DNA of 64,000 nucleotides from Leptobrachium leishanense (Eukaryota > Chordata > Amphibia > Anura > Megophryidae): positions 162,645,049 to 162,709,048 of the forward strand of contig CM019067.1 of the NCBI GenBank assembly GCA_009667805.1. Reading direction: 5' to 3'. The position numbers and the translations under genes are program-made. The notes beneath the pieces were generated by a model that saw only the letters and a program-made list of their open reading frames with translations, did not search any database and had not been told where the DNA came from. Below are positions 44,094 through 54,775 of the stretch, one piece after another (the first letter of the stretch is position 1; the number at the start of each line of letters is the position of its first letter).

Positions 44094-45416
44094 TTAACCA
44101 CTCGGCTGCTAAGGACGCGCTCAGCGCGTCCAGCCAAGTGGTTCTCCTGTGCTACGGACACGCTCAGCGCGTCCGAGCACAGGAGGCAGCAATCCGCCGG
44201 ATTCCGGCGGATTGCTGCGCCCCCCCGGTGCGGGCTGACATCTTGGATGTCAGCCCAGCACTCGGGAGCCCGGCGGGGACATTAGATGTCATCGCGGCTA
44301 CGCGATGACATCTAATTCAGGTGCCCCCCCCCGCGTGTGCGGAGGAGGCGCCTGAAAGGGAGGGGGGGAGGTCCTTCGGACCTCTCTCCCTCCCGATCGC
44401 CGGGGAGCAGGGGGCTAAGATAGGCACCGCTTGGAAGGGCACAGCCTGCCCTTCCAAACGGTGGCTCTCATTACCCCTGGGGAGCCGGATCACGAATCGG
44501 CGCTGAAAAGCGCCGGTTCGTGATCCTTTCCCGGAGCTGGCCGACATCTTGGATGTCGGCCAAGCCTCTGGGAGCTCCCCCTGAGGACTGGCGTCATCGT
44601 GCTATGCACGATGACGCCAGTCCTGGAGTTAACCCCTAGCTGCTCCTGGATCTTGGATGTCGGCCAAGCCTCCAGGAACTCCCCCTGAGGACTGGCGTCA
44701 TCATGCATAGCACGATGACACCAGTCCTGGAGTTAACCCCTAGCTGCCACCAACGGTGGAGATAGGGGATTCCAATGAATCCCCTATCTCCCGATCCGTG
44801 GCAGCTAGGGGTTAATGTTTGGTACTGTTGGATCGGCCAGAGCATGGCCGTTCCAACGATACCAAACACCACTGTGAAAAAAGTTAAAAAAAATAAAAAT
44901 ATTTAAAAACAAAATTATAAAAAAAAAATAAACAAGTTTTTTTTTTTTTTGGTTTGTTAATGCAGCAATATTGTTCCCATTTCAATTATAATGTGAACAA
45001 TGATGCTGCACTAACGATTTTTGTATGCGGTGCGTTTGTTAAAAATCGCGTAATTTCCCCCAAAAAAAAATGTAACGAGACCCCATCTCTAATTTTTTTA
45101 ACAAGTGCACCCCATACAAAATATAACCGCAATTGCTCGCATGTTAAAATGTGAAAAAATACACTTTACACGTTGTAAGTTATTGAAAATTCATATTTTA
45201 TTGCATTTTTTGTTATAATATACAGACAGGTCATGACGTATACATATAATAATGACATATTATTAATCTGTCGAGTCTGACGGAAAGAACGATATATAAT
45301 ATGTCTGGGTCATATACTAAAATAAGCCTTCAAAACACGTTTAAACATGATGAGTGAAACAGGTAAAAATTACCTCAGCACAGAGGCGGGAAAAGCCTCA
45401 GCAGCGAAAGGGTTAA
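44094..45416. mobile_element. piggyBac-type MITE, large form, complete
   Basis: TTAACCACTCGGCTGCTAAGG at 44094 and CTCAGCAGCGAAAGGGTTAA ending 45416, TTAA on both sides. The subterminal part is CpG-rich with hairpins (GGACGCGCTCAGCGCGTCC, CTGACATCTTGGATGTCAG, GATGACGCCAGTCC). The right half has the GATACCAAACAC and GATGCTGCACTAACG landmarks. An internal ~108-bp duplication (GATCTTGGATGTCGGCCAAG) lies near 44540-44740. No transposase. Confidence 0.78.
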
Positions 45417-45519
45417 AACACATTTTTCCTCCTGGGTTCAAACAGCCCAATGCCCTCTCAAAAACACAAGGGGAATGTACACACCATCGCACACAATTCC
45501 CCTCACGTTATCACACTGT

Positions 45520-45976
45520 ATAATTAATTAAAAATGATTTTTCAAAAGACCACTGGTTCCTGACAGTAGTCTTTTTTTAAATGACATGGTAATGCACGGG
45601 TTAAGAGGGGTTAAATCAGCCACTCATTACATCCTCATATTTCTTCTATATTTTCAAAAGGGTTCCTTGCAGTTTGGGAAGATCTTGTAGAAACAATAAT
45701 AGCAATTGAAAAATAAATAGAAATACCCTTGAATATAAGAGTTTACAAATATATTCTGGGAAAAAGTAGCTTGGGAAATGCTGTGTTTGCAAAAGAAGCA
45801 TTGCATGCCCAATAAAAGACACTATTCCAAGGTTGATGTAAGTTTAACCAGAGCTGTCGTAAACTTTCCAGAGCCATTCTATCAATCTATGGAGTTAATA
45901 AATTTACAGCACCTCTGGATAAGTTTACACCAAACTTGGAATAGGGCCAAAAGTGCCTTTTGTGGAATATACAGTA
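45520..45976. other. MITE remnant and unassigned DNA
   Basis: About 45520-45610 matches the right end of the 5115-5587 MITE (GACCACTGGTTCCTGACA, then GCACGGGTTAA). The rest is unassigned. Confidence 0.5.
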
Positions 45977-45982
45977 TGGGCC

Positions 45983-46888
45983 TGTGACGGAATGGAGTAT
46001 CCGCCTGCGGTCCGGCTCTATCTGACCCCCTCGTTGGTGTTGCCAAGCCCGACTACCGAGTGGCACGGCACTCGGCGTCTCGACCAGCGGATCTACTGAC
46101 CATTGAAAGGCTGGAGACGGTCTGCGTGGCGAACCGCGGTTCGGTAGAGTCTCCTTGAAGATGCAGGCACGGCGCTGCGTCGAGGTCCCGATTCGGGGTG
46201 GTTGCGGTATCCCGAGGTACCAATTCAAGGTGGCGCGATGGCGCGGCGAAGCGATGTTCTGCTGCGGAGTTGGAGTGACCCGTTCCTGGGTGGTGGTGAT
46301 ATGTAGCCGACGTGAAATGAAAACACCAGGCAGAGCTGTATGTTTCAAACACTCAGATGATCTGAATCCTTTAATGAACAACGCCACTATTTATGCTCCA
46401 GTACAACAGTCATAATTTGCATACCCATACTAATTAGGAGCCTATCCATACAATGAGGTATGGCAGTTATTTACAATCAACATTCTTCACATTCTCTTAG
46501 CCTTCAGTCCACATAACATTTGTACATCTATTGTTCCAGCACATCAGATTAAACACACACTCTATCAGAGATCCCTTAAATTAAACATGTACTTAGATAA
46601 TGGGGAAAATCCCTGATGCATAATTTACACAACAGCAAAGCTTGTTTACTGTTTTATACAAAGACACATTTACCTACAGGAATATAGTATTTTAAAACCA
46701 AAGCTATGTCATTTTTCACTAAACTAAATTAAACTAAAACCAAACGATGTAAAACATATTTAAAACCACACAATATAAATGAACATAAGGTCTTCCCCAA
46801 AGCAACGGTCTATGTCTTTTGGGGTTTTCGCCATGGAAATAAAAGTCTTGGGGTTTGACGTGGGGAGCGCTACGTCAGTTCCATGACA
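45983..46888 (-). repeat. 3' LTR
   Basis: Downstream LTR in element orientation. It differs from its partner by single bases near 46396 (C/A) and 46536 (C/T) and by two extra bases near 46611. Confidence 0.93.
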
Positions 46889-46899
46889 TATCTCCCCTC

Positions 46900-49640
46900 C
46901 CCAAAGGAGTCCGACGGCCACAGTTGGACCCCAACGGGTCGACGCGGGGTCGTTGGAGCAATAGTCCATACCTGGGTCCATAGTCTGTTGGGAGGAGGCG
47001 AGCCACCAGGCTTCTCCATTTGTCCTTGCGGCAGTGCCTGGCGTGTTGGGGGTACAAATCTTTGGGGGTACCCCCTCCGGAATAAGGGTCCTGTGGTCGG
47101 GGAGGGGTACCGCCTGTACCACCTCCAGAGGTATCGCGCACCCGGGAAAAATGGGTGCTAAATGCACGCGCCCTGAGTGCCCTGGTCAGCCGTTGGAAAA
47201 AACAGTGGCTGCATGGGGCCTCCGGGCCAAAGGGGTGTGGAGATGGGCAGAGTTGAAACAGGCTCTGCCCCATTGCCAGCGCGTCGGCTGGGAGGTTCAA
47301 GGCCGAGGAAGGGTCCCCGGGCAGGAGAATGGCGTCCTCCATCTCCGGTGGGGTCAGTGGCTGCGGGATAAGCAGCCCGGGTGTATCCTCTTTCTGCTCC
47401 TCGGGACAGACGAGAGAGGGTGGGCAGAGGCCAGCGGCACTCTGCCCCGTTGCCAGCTCTTCTGCTGGGTAAGCGGGTGTGGGAACAAAGTCCAGGGGGT
47501 CGGATGGGGTCAACGGCTGCGGGATAAGCAGCCCGGGTAAATCCTCCTTCGGCTCCTCAGGGCAGACGATGGAGGGTGGGCAGAGCCAGCGGCACTCTGC
47601 CGCATTGCCAGATCTTCTGCTGGGGAGGTGGGTACAGGAACAAAGTCCAGGGGGTTGGATGGGGTAAGCGGCTGCGGGATAAGCAGCTCGAGGGTATCCC
47701 CCTTCTGCTCCTCAGGGCAGATGGTGGAGGATGGGCAGAGGCCAGCGGCACTCTGTCCGGTTGCCAGCTCTTCTGCTGGGGAAGTGGGTGCAGGAATGAC
47801 GTCCAGGCGGTTGGATGGGGTCAACGGCTGCGGGATAAGCAGCTCGGGTAAATCCTCCTTCGGCTCCTCAGGGCAGACGATGGAGGGTGGGCAGAGGCCA
47901 GCGGCACTCTGCCGCATTGCCAGATCTTCTGCTGGGGAGGTGGGTATAGGAACAAAGTCCAGGGGGTCGGATGGGGTCAACGGCTGTGGGATAAGCAGCT
48001 CAGGTAAATCCTCCTTCTGCTCCTCGGGGCAGATGAGGAGGGTGGGCAGAGGCCAGCGGCACTCTGCCCCATTGCCAGCTCTTCTGCTGGGGAGGTGGGT
48101 ACAGGAACAAAGTCCAGGGGGTCAGATGGGGTCAACGGCTGCGGGATAAGCAGCTCAGGTAAATCCTCCTTCTGCTCCTCGGGGCAGACGAGGGAGGGTG
48201 GGCAGAGGCCAGCGGCACTCTGCCCCGTTGCCAGCTCTTCTGCTGGGGAGGTGGGTACAGGACAAAGTCCAGGGGGTTGGATGGGGTAAGCAGCTGCGTG
48301 ATAAGCAGCTCGGGGAAATCCTCCTTCTGCTCCTCGGGGCAGATGAGGGAGGGTGGGCAGAGGCCAGCGGCACTCTGCCCCGTTGCCAGCTCTTCTGCTG
48401 GGTAAACGGACACTGCCACATTGTCTTCTTGCGGGGTGGGAGGATAACTTCCTCACTGGGCCACTCGGACCCTTTACGCGGCCCATTCTGGTCGCTTGGC
48501 ACCTGCCGTGCTTCTTCTGAGCTGGCCGGCTCATCTACTGTGGTCCCGATGGGGACCCATGGGAGCATCTCGGGCTCCAATACTTCAGTGTCACTTGGGC
48601 TGTCTGCTTCTTCCGCTAGACAGTCCCAGGTAATGGGGCTCAGGCCTAGCTGTGGAGCGTCATCGAACAGCCTTTTGTAGGCCTTTTCGAGCTCCCATTC
48701 CTGCTCAACCAGAAACTCCAGTTCCTCTGCCTCACGGTCATCGTCAAGGTCTTCCAGTTCCTCATACCGGAGGTCCAGGAGTTGTTCCCGCCGCCACTCT
48801 GTGTCGTCCCCAAAACCGGGGTCTTTGCCCATCCTTGTATACAGCAGCCCTGTGCCGCCGTAGTCGAAGCCTTTTGTTGGGCCGCTGTCTGCTGTGCTGG
48901 GCATTAGTTGGGACGTAAACCACTGGAGGGCTCTGTAGCTGGTGTCCAGTATAATTTCTCTCTGGACCAGTTCGCCTAGCTCCGTCAGCCATTCCTCTCG
49001 GGGCTGTGCTCCCAAAAAGGGCACCCGTAAGTACCACTGGTGCTCGAACCCCTCCGTATAAGTGGGAAGGGCTTCTTCAGGGCAGTCCTCCTCCTGTTGA
49101 ATGGCTTCGTTCCACATCTCCTGGCGGACAAAATCTTTCCACCAGTGCTCGTCCTGCCAGGTACCAGGTGCATCCGCCTGGGCCTGGGCCATCGCCCTCC
49201 TTACTCTTCGCTGGAACCGGTCTCTTATGGACGGGGGTCCTGTGTCCTCAATTACAACTCCAGGCGCGCTGTAAATCACAAAAGAGGTATCGCTGGGGGT
49301 GTGGCGTCCTCGGATGCAGCTCCAGGCGAGCTGTAAGCCTCCATCCAAGGGTCGCTGGGATGTGCGGTGTCCTCAATTACAACCCCAGGCGCGCTGTAAA
49401 TCACAAAAGAGGTATCGCTGAGGGGTGTAGATTCCTTGGATGAAGCTCCAGGCGTGCTGTAAACCTCGAACCAGGGTTCTACGGGGTTGGGGACGCTTAT
49501 CAGTTGCTGGTCCATCCTGTGAAGCTCCTTCACCAGGGTTTTCTTATTTTTGTTGCCGGATTTCCTCCCCGAGTCTCCAACATGCCACGTAGGGTGTCCC
49601 TGGTGTAGTGACTGTACACCACCATGGCGAGGGTCTTCTT
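46900..49640 (-). pseudogene. gag-like frame of the LTR element, with internal repeats
   Basis: Minus-strand coding material. Near 49620-49510 a short segment with YTRDTLRGMLETRG and, one frame over, KSGNKNKKTLVKELHRMD resembles a SAP-like DNA-binding motif seen at the start of some gag proteins. The frame break lies between them. Then come four YSxPG-type repeats (FEVYSTPGA, FVIYSAPGVVIED, MEAYSSPGA, FVIYSAPGVVIED) at about 49460-49240, a 300-residue acidic segment with Trp-rich blocks (49235-48440), and a proline-rich ~52-residue repeat (48440-47340). The region after 47340 has no recognised domain. Several frame breaks prevent a single open frame. No zinc knuckle is seen. I do not attempt to rejoin it. 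Confidence 0.6.
47340..48440 (-). repeat. ~156-bp coding tandem repeat, about 7 units
   Basis: The phase marker GGATAAGCAGC recurs at about 47366, 47522, 47679, 47834, 47991, 48146 and 48300, spacing 154-157 bp. Encoded unit (minus): AEELATGQSAAGLCPPSLVC, PEEQKEDLPELLIPQPLTPS, then DPLDFVPVPTSP. Unit lengths vary, so the frame drifts between units. Confidence 0.85.
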
Positions 49641-49657
49641 GGGGGGTGCAGAGAGCT

Positions 49658-49677
49658 ATCCCACCGCTTGCCACCAA
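49658..49677 (-). other. Primer-binding site
   Basis: TTGGTGGCAAGCGGTGGGAT begins directly at the LTR edge and contains the TGG that pairs with a tRNA CCA end. The priming tRNA cannot be named from sequence alone. Confidence 0.75.
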
Positions 49678-50581
49678 TGTGACGGAATGGAGTATCCGCC
49701 TGCGGTCCGGCTCTATCTGACCCCCTCGTTGGTGTTGCCAAGCCCGACTACCGAGTGGCACGGCACTCGGCGTCTCGACCAGCGGATCTACTGACCATTG
49801 AAAGGCTGGAGACGGTCTGCGTGGCGAACCGCGGTTCGGTAGAGTCTCCTTGAAGATGCAGGCACGGCGCTGCGTCGAGGTCCCGATTCGGGGTGGTTGC
49901 GGTATCCCGAGGTACCAATTCAAGGTGGCGCGATGGCGCGGCGAAGCGATGTTCTGCTGCGGAGTTGGAGTGACCCGTTCCTGGGTGGTGGTGATATGTA
50001 GCCGACGTGAAATGAAAACACCAGGCAGAGCTGTATGTTTCAAACACTCAGATGATCTGAATCCTTTAATGAACAACGCCACTATTTATGCTCAAGTACA
50101 ACAGTCATAATTTGCATACCCATACTAATTAGGAGCCTATCCATACAATGAGGTATGGCAGTTATTTACAATCAACATTCTTCACATTCTCTTAGCCTTC
50201 AGTCCACATAACATTTGTACATCTATTGTTCTAGCACATCAGATTAAACACACACTCTATCAGAGATCCCTTAAATTAAACATGTACTTAGATAATGGGG
50301 AAAATCCGATGCATAATTTACACAACAGCAAAGCTTGTTTACTGTTTTATACAAAGACACATTTACCTACAGGAATATAGTATTTTAAAACCAAAGCTAT
50401 GTCATTTTTCACTAAACTAAATTAAACTAAAACCAAACGATGTAAAACATATTTAAAACCACACAATATAAATGAACATAAGGTCTTCCCCAAAGCAACG
50501 GTCTATGTCTTTTGGGGTTTTCGCCATGGAAATAAAAGTCTTGGGGTTTGACGTGGGGAGCGCTACGTCAGTTCCATGACA
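49678..50581 (-). repeat. 5' LTR
   Basis: Upstream LTR in element orientation, followed directly by the primer-binding site. It should hold the promoter. A GCATAAATAG box near 50087-50096 is a possible TATA element. Confidence 0.92.
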
Positions 50582-51316
50582 GGGCCCTATTCCAAACATG
50601 CTGTTAAATTGGAGAATGTAAGCAGGAAAATCTGTGCCTACAGATATACTCTTACCATCTCCACTTTAACATCATTTTCTGGATTAGGTGCTAAATTAGC
50701 ACCTTGCCTCAGAACGCATCGCAAGGCTACCAAATACCAGCTGTGGCGCTGCAGTATCAGCTTGTGGAGTCCATAGAACTTCATGGAGCGTTGCGCATCC
50801 CAGCCCCGAGCTCTTCACGAGCTTGCTCTCGCAAGATCATGCAGAGCCGCAGAATTATCATGGAGGGAGTCAGGGAACAAATAGTTCTTAGACTTACTCT
50901 GCTCCTGACGAGAAGAAGCAGACGATTGTGTTGCCCTTTTCCCCACGGGATGAGGAGTGAGTATGGAATTTCTAAGGGGGTTTAGAGAGTGTTAAATGAT
51001 TTTGCATTTGCAGAATCATGTAACACCAGCTTTTAGGAGTTGTTAAAACTTGTCAATTCGTGTCTCAACGTTAACTTGCACCTGCACAATGTAATGCCTC
51101 TGGTCTCGAGACGATATAAACTGACTGCGCTCCCCATGTTAAGTGTAGGAGACACAAAGTAAAGTAAGCTCCCGCAAGCTGCGAGGCACAAACTGATTTC
51201 ACCCCAGTGTAGGGTCAACCATGGAATATAAATGCCAGACATTAAACTTACTAAGCCTAGAGCTAACGCTTACATATTGACATGCTACAATAGCAACAGC
51301 TATGGAATAGAGCCCA

Positions 51317-51970
51317 TACTTTGCCTGTTGGTGTTACAACTAATCTCATATTCACCTTGTTCTCCTTATAATTCTTAATCCAACATAAGGTTGTCAATTT
51401 TGCAGCAGCCAAGGCTCCTTACTTTATTTCAGCAAGCAATTGTTCAATATTCAAAGCTATTTAAAAACATCCTATTAAACACTTTGACAGAGTCTACTGG
51501 GATTTCATATCAGCAACATTGTGACACAATGGAAACTGTTCTTACTATTGTGATATCAACACTGACATAAAAATTGTAGCATTTAGAGGAAAAATAATAA
51601 GCAACACAAAAGCATTCATCCAACAGAATTGGTTTCCATACTAGATCTGGTCTATTTAGTTTTCCTCTGAAAAAAAGAAAAATATATTGACATGCTGCAT
51701 GGGTGAAGCTATCTAGATTTTAAGCAAGACTTCAAATTTATGCTCAATGTTAGTTATGTTTACTATTTTGAAAGAAAAATTTTGGCTATCAATGTTTTAG
51801 ATTTGACAGTGAATCATTTAATTTTAAGAAGCTAGGCGCCCTATTGCCTACCTAATGCTAAAATGGTGATGCTAACAAGGGAAACCTGTTTCTGTAGAAC
51901 ACCTTGCTTTGATAAGGATGGTTGGGAGAACATAGAAAACAATTACAGTAAATAAATTAACAATTTGAAC
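51317..51970. other. Unrecognised AT-rich stretch
   Basis: No element, RNA gene or exon recognised. Confidence 0.5.
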
Positions 51971-52189
51971 TTAACCTTTTGGCTGTGGAAGGCGTGTGGG
52001 GGGATGTCATGTAGATTCCCCTCAGCATGCGGAGGATGTCCCCCACACGTCATGCTTTCCCCGCATGGCTGCAATGATGTCGTAAGAAAAAACCTCCCAC
52101 CAGCCGGGCAGGGAAATTCTAATACAGGAGATAGGGGGGTTATTTGGAACTCCCATATCCTGAACCATACAAGTTGCCAGAGCATGGCC

Positions 52190-53470
52190 TTTCCAATTAT
52201 ACCAAGCATGACCAGGTTCCATGTAAAAATAAAATTAAAACAAATAAAAATTTATTTTATTATAATGCAACACTATTGTTCACTTTTCAATCGTAAAGTG
52301 AACAGTGATGCTGCACTAACTCACCTTCTCATTTCCCACAATGCCAGCTAGTCTGGAGGCGATGGAATATTGGATTATTAAGAATTGTAAACTGCTGCAC
52401 TGCTGTGAGTAGCAATGGGGAAATTTTGGGACGCTAATTCTCTGATTTTTAAAATGCACAAAGTCAGGTGAGGTGTCACTGGAAAGGTTAGAGTTTGGTC
52501 TTTCCAATGATACCAAACATGACCATGTAATATGTAAAGATAGAAAACAAAGAAATAAACATTAAATGCAAAATTAACTTTTTTTTCCTAATTTCAGTGG
52601 CAGTGGCATCATGTTTTTACTTATAAAGCAAGAAATGCTGCTGCCTTAACTCACCTTCTCATTTCCCATGCCGGGACCAAATGTGGAGGTAATGGCGCAA
52701 AGCGTTATTCCACATTGGTTCATCGAAGGCTAGGGTCAGACTAACGCATTTTTCACGTTGTCCGTGAAAATGTGCGTTCGAAGAATGGACGTATTTTTTC
52801 ACGGAATACGCAATAGCGGTCATACTATGCGCAGTTTCATCCGTGATTTTGTACGGATCATCAATAAAACACTTCTTGCATCTGGACGTTATGTTAGCCG
52901 GACATTAGCAGCGTCTGATGTCTCCAATTAACGCACACACGCCGCTAGCGGACGCAGCGCACTCTGTACGTCAGTACTAGTGGTTTAACGTTCTCGAAAA
53001 AATGCGTTCATTTTCCACTTGCGTTGCGCAGCCGGACTTTTGTGCGACCGTACATCGTATATTGGCCGTCATTGCCCGGCATCTGCTGCTAGTGCGGCCG
53101 TGATTAAGTGCGCCAGAACGCGCGTTCGCACTGCCTCAGTCTGACCCTAGCCGAAACCACAAGCCGCTTCACCACTGCGAGAATAAAGTTAGTACTTTGG
53201 ACCCCTGTATTTTCATTCTTTACACCCCTTAGGTGTCATTGGACAGGTTGGAGTCCAGCCTTTCTAATGATACTAAACATGACCATATTAAATGTCAGGT
53301 AAAAAAACACACAAACATAAATGTTTTTTTTTTAAATGTGTTAATTATTTGTTCCAAAGCAAAGCAATCATATTGTCTATTTGTAATGTATAGAATGTGC
53401 AATACCACTGCCATTACTCACCATCTCATTTCCCATGCCAGGAACAAGTTCACTGTTTTATACAGAGTTA
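52190..53470. repeat. ~330-bp tandem triplication
   Basis: ACCAAGCATGACCAGGT, ACCAAACATGACCATGT and ACTAAACATGACCATAT occur near 52200, 52510 and 53270. AACTCACCTTCTCATTTCCC occurs near 52317 and 52648, and TACTCACCATCTCATTTCCC near 53412. After subtracting the 425-bp Harbinger insertion the period is about 315-340 bp. Confidence 0.75.
52728..53152. mobile_element. Harbinger-type MITE, copy 5
   Basis: GGCTAGGGTCAGACTAACGC at 52728 and GTCTGACCCTAGCC ending 53152. GAA on both sides (52725-52727 and 53153-53155). Orientation is opposite to copy 3, whose sequence it closely mirrors (TACGGATCATCAATAAAACA). Confidence 0.85.
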
Positions 53471-53843
53471 TATTATTCATAAGAAACGTACCAAGATACA
53501 AGCAAAAAAATTTAGGCTTCTTCAGTTTTAGTTAAAATTGCTTATTTTCTCAGAAAACTGTAGTAACAGGTTCCCATTCCTAGTTTTTTTTAACAAGGGT
53601 ACCCCATAGAATATATAACCACATACGTTTGGATGATAAAATGCGAAAAATATAATTTTAGAAGCTGTAAATGATTGAAATCTGAATGGAAATTTGAATT
53701 TTAAAAAAAATGTTGTTATAGCCTTCTGACAGGACATGACCTACACATATAATAATGATATATTTTGAATCTTCCAAGTCTGCGGAAAATAAGGATATAT
53801 ACTTTGTCTAAGTCCTACAATAAAACATGGCTTCAAATCACGT

Positions 53844-53924
53844 TTAACCTCTTAAGGACCAACGACATAACTGTTACGTCATGAATGCATTGACTTTAAA
53901 GACCCTTGGTTCTTAAGGGGTTAA
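53844..53924. mobile_element. Short palindromic TTAA MITE (81 bp)
   Basis: TTAACCTCTTAAGGACCAA at the left and TTGGTTCTTAAGGGGTTAA at the right. It shares its right TTAA (53921-53924) with the next MITE. TTAA plus CC(C/T)CTTAAGG ends resemble the outer ends at 19868-21048. Confidence 0.7.
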
Positions 53925-54367
53925 ACCCTGCACTACCAATATCAAGATAGCGCGGTTTTCAAAGACACCATCTGGTGCTACGATATAGAGATGTGCTCTT
54001 CTGCAGCCTAAAAAAAATGTAGTTCATTTTCTGCAAATTAATTTTATTAGCTCCTGGGCTGCAGAATGTGCCCCCAAAGTTTTATAATAATGCATAATGC
54101 CCAAAGAGCTAAAACTGTAATATTGGCAGTTGAAAGCTCTGAAATATCTGGCTTTCAGACGCTGTCAGCAACCGATGCAGGAAGAAATAGAAGAAAATAG
54201 GTCTGCTGTTAAAACCTCTGTAACTCGATTTGGCAGTAGATGGCGCCATCTACTGGCCAAATAGGTATTACTGTACAATTTATTAAACTTTTATTTTTTT
54301 TAAAAAAACAAAACACTGGTTTCTGACAATATTTTTTTTTTAAACCACTTGGTAGTGAAGGGGTTAA
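53921..54367. mobile_element. piggyBac-type MITE, CACTACCAA form
   Basis: TTAAACCCTGCACTACCAAT at 53921 and ACTTGGTAGTGAAGGGGTTAA ending 54367. The interior matches 5115-5587 in order (GATGGCGCCATCTACTGGCC near the right end). Confidence 0.75.
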
Positions 54368-54439
54368 ACACGATGAGCACAAAACAGTCAAAAATTAGCT
54401 CAGCACACGGATGAAATGGCTTAGCAGTGAAGGGGTTAA

Positions 54440-54775
54440 TGATACATTATATACTAACGATACATTATATCTAACAATATGTGCATCCCCATCTTTCATT
54501 GAACATTTGTGAAGTTATAGCAGTGCTTCCAAATATAGTCTTTTCAATCTGTAAATATTTAAAGTCACAACTAACTTTGATTTATTTAGTCTCCTGTTGA
54601 TTCTCAGAGGTGCTTCTAGAAAAAAAATGTTAAAACTTTTAAGAACAATTGGTACTTTTTACTTCTCATAGTGAGCTGGAAGAACTGTAAAACATTTGTA
54701 AAGCTCTAAAGTAATGTATATTCTCTGTACTTTTTCAAAATCTGTATTGTAGAATTAAATTCAAAATCCTTATCC
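54440..54775. other. Unrecognised AT-rich stretch
   Basis: No recognised feature. ATACATTATAT occurs twice near 54443-54468. Confidence 0.5.

Larger units (their letters stand above)
39217..45515 (-). mobile_element. Solo LTR split by two later insertions
   Basis: TGTCACAGGGGGCGC at 39217 and CCCTCACGTTATCACA ending 45515 have TG...CA-type termini and are flanked by CTGT on both sides (39213-39216 and 45516-45519). The LTR sequence lies in three pieces, 39217-39477, 43971-44093 and 45417-45515, about 480 bp in all. The gaps are a hAT element (39478-43970) and a TTAA MITE (44094-45416). The minus orientation is inferred from an AATAAA in the antisense near 39285. With no second LTR or internal region it fits a solo LTR of a gypsy or ERV-type element. 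Confidence 0.62.
45983..50581 (-). mobile_element. Young non-autonomous LTR retrotransposon
   Basis: Two direct repeats of 906 bp (45983-46888) and 904 bp (49678-50581), starting TGTGACGGAATGG and ending TTCCATGACA. GGGCC on both sides is a 5-bp duplication. On the minus strand the right LTR is upstream. Immediately inside it TTGGTGGCAAGCGGTGGGAT (49677-49658) is the primer-binding site, and a purine tract TTTGGGGAGGGGAGATA abuts the other LTR (46889-46905). The internal region is only 2.79 kb with no protease, RT or integrase, so it is a gag-only, trans-mobilised type. I see three differences between the LTRs, so insertion is recent. Confidence 0.93.
45977..51316. mobile_element. GGGCCC-family MITE split by an LTR retrotransposon
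   Basis: The left stub TATGGGCC at 45975-45982 and the main part 50582-51316. Rejoined at the 5-bp duplication, the ends read GGGCCCTATTCCA and TGGAATAGAGCCC, inverted repeats of the family at 19806-21707. The interior has CTCCCCATGTTAAGTGTAGG. Exact outer limits are ambiguous by a few bases because the flanking TAT/ATA is itself palindromic. Confidence 0.68.
51971..54439. mobile_element. piggyBac-type MITE, large form, with nested insertions
   Basis: TTAACCTTTTGGCTGTGG at 51971 and TTAGCAGTGAAGGGGTTAA ending 54439. The interior has a ~330-bp unit repeated three times and is broken by a Harbinger MITE (52728-53152) and by two smaller TTAA MITEs (53844-54367). Without the latter the sequence CACGTTTAAACACGATGAGC is restored, matching other copies. 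Confidence 0.75.

Noticed and set aside
46889..49677. Full retroviral pol or envelope genes
   Set aside because: The interior is only 2.79 kb and no protease, RT, RNase H, integrase or envelope motif is visible in any frame.
49276..50082. A 268-codon frame as the gag start
   Set aside because: It begins inside the LTR upstream of the primer-binding site and its first half is LTR sequence, also open in the other LTR (45887-46387).
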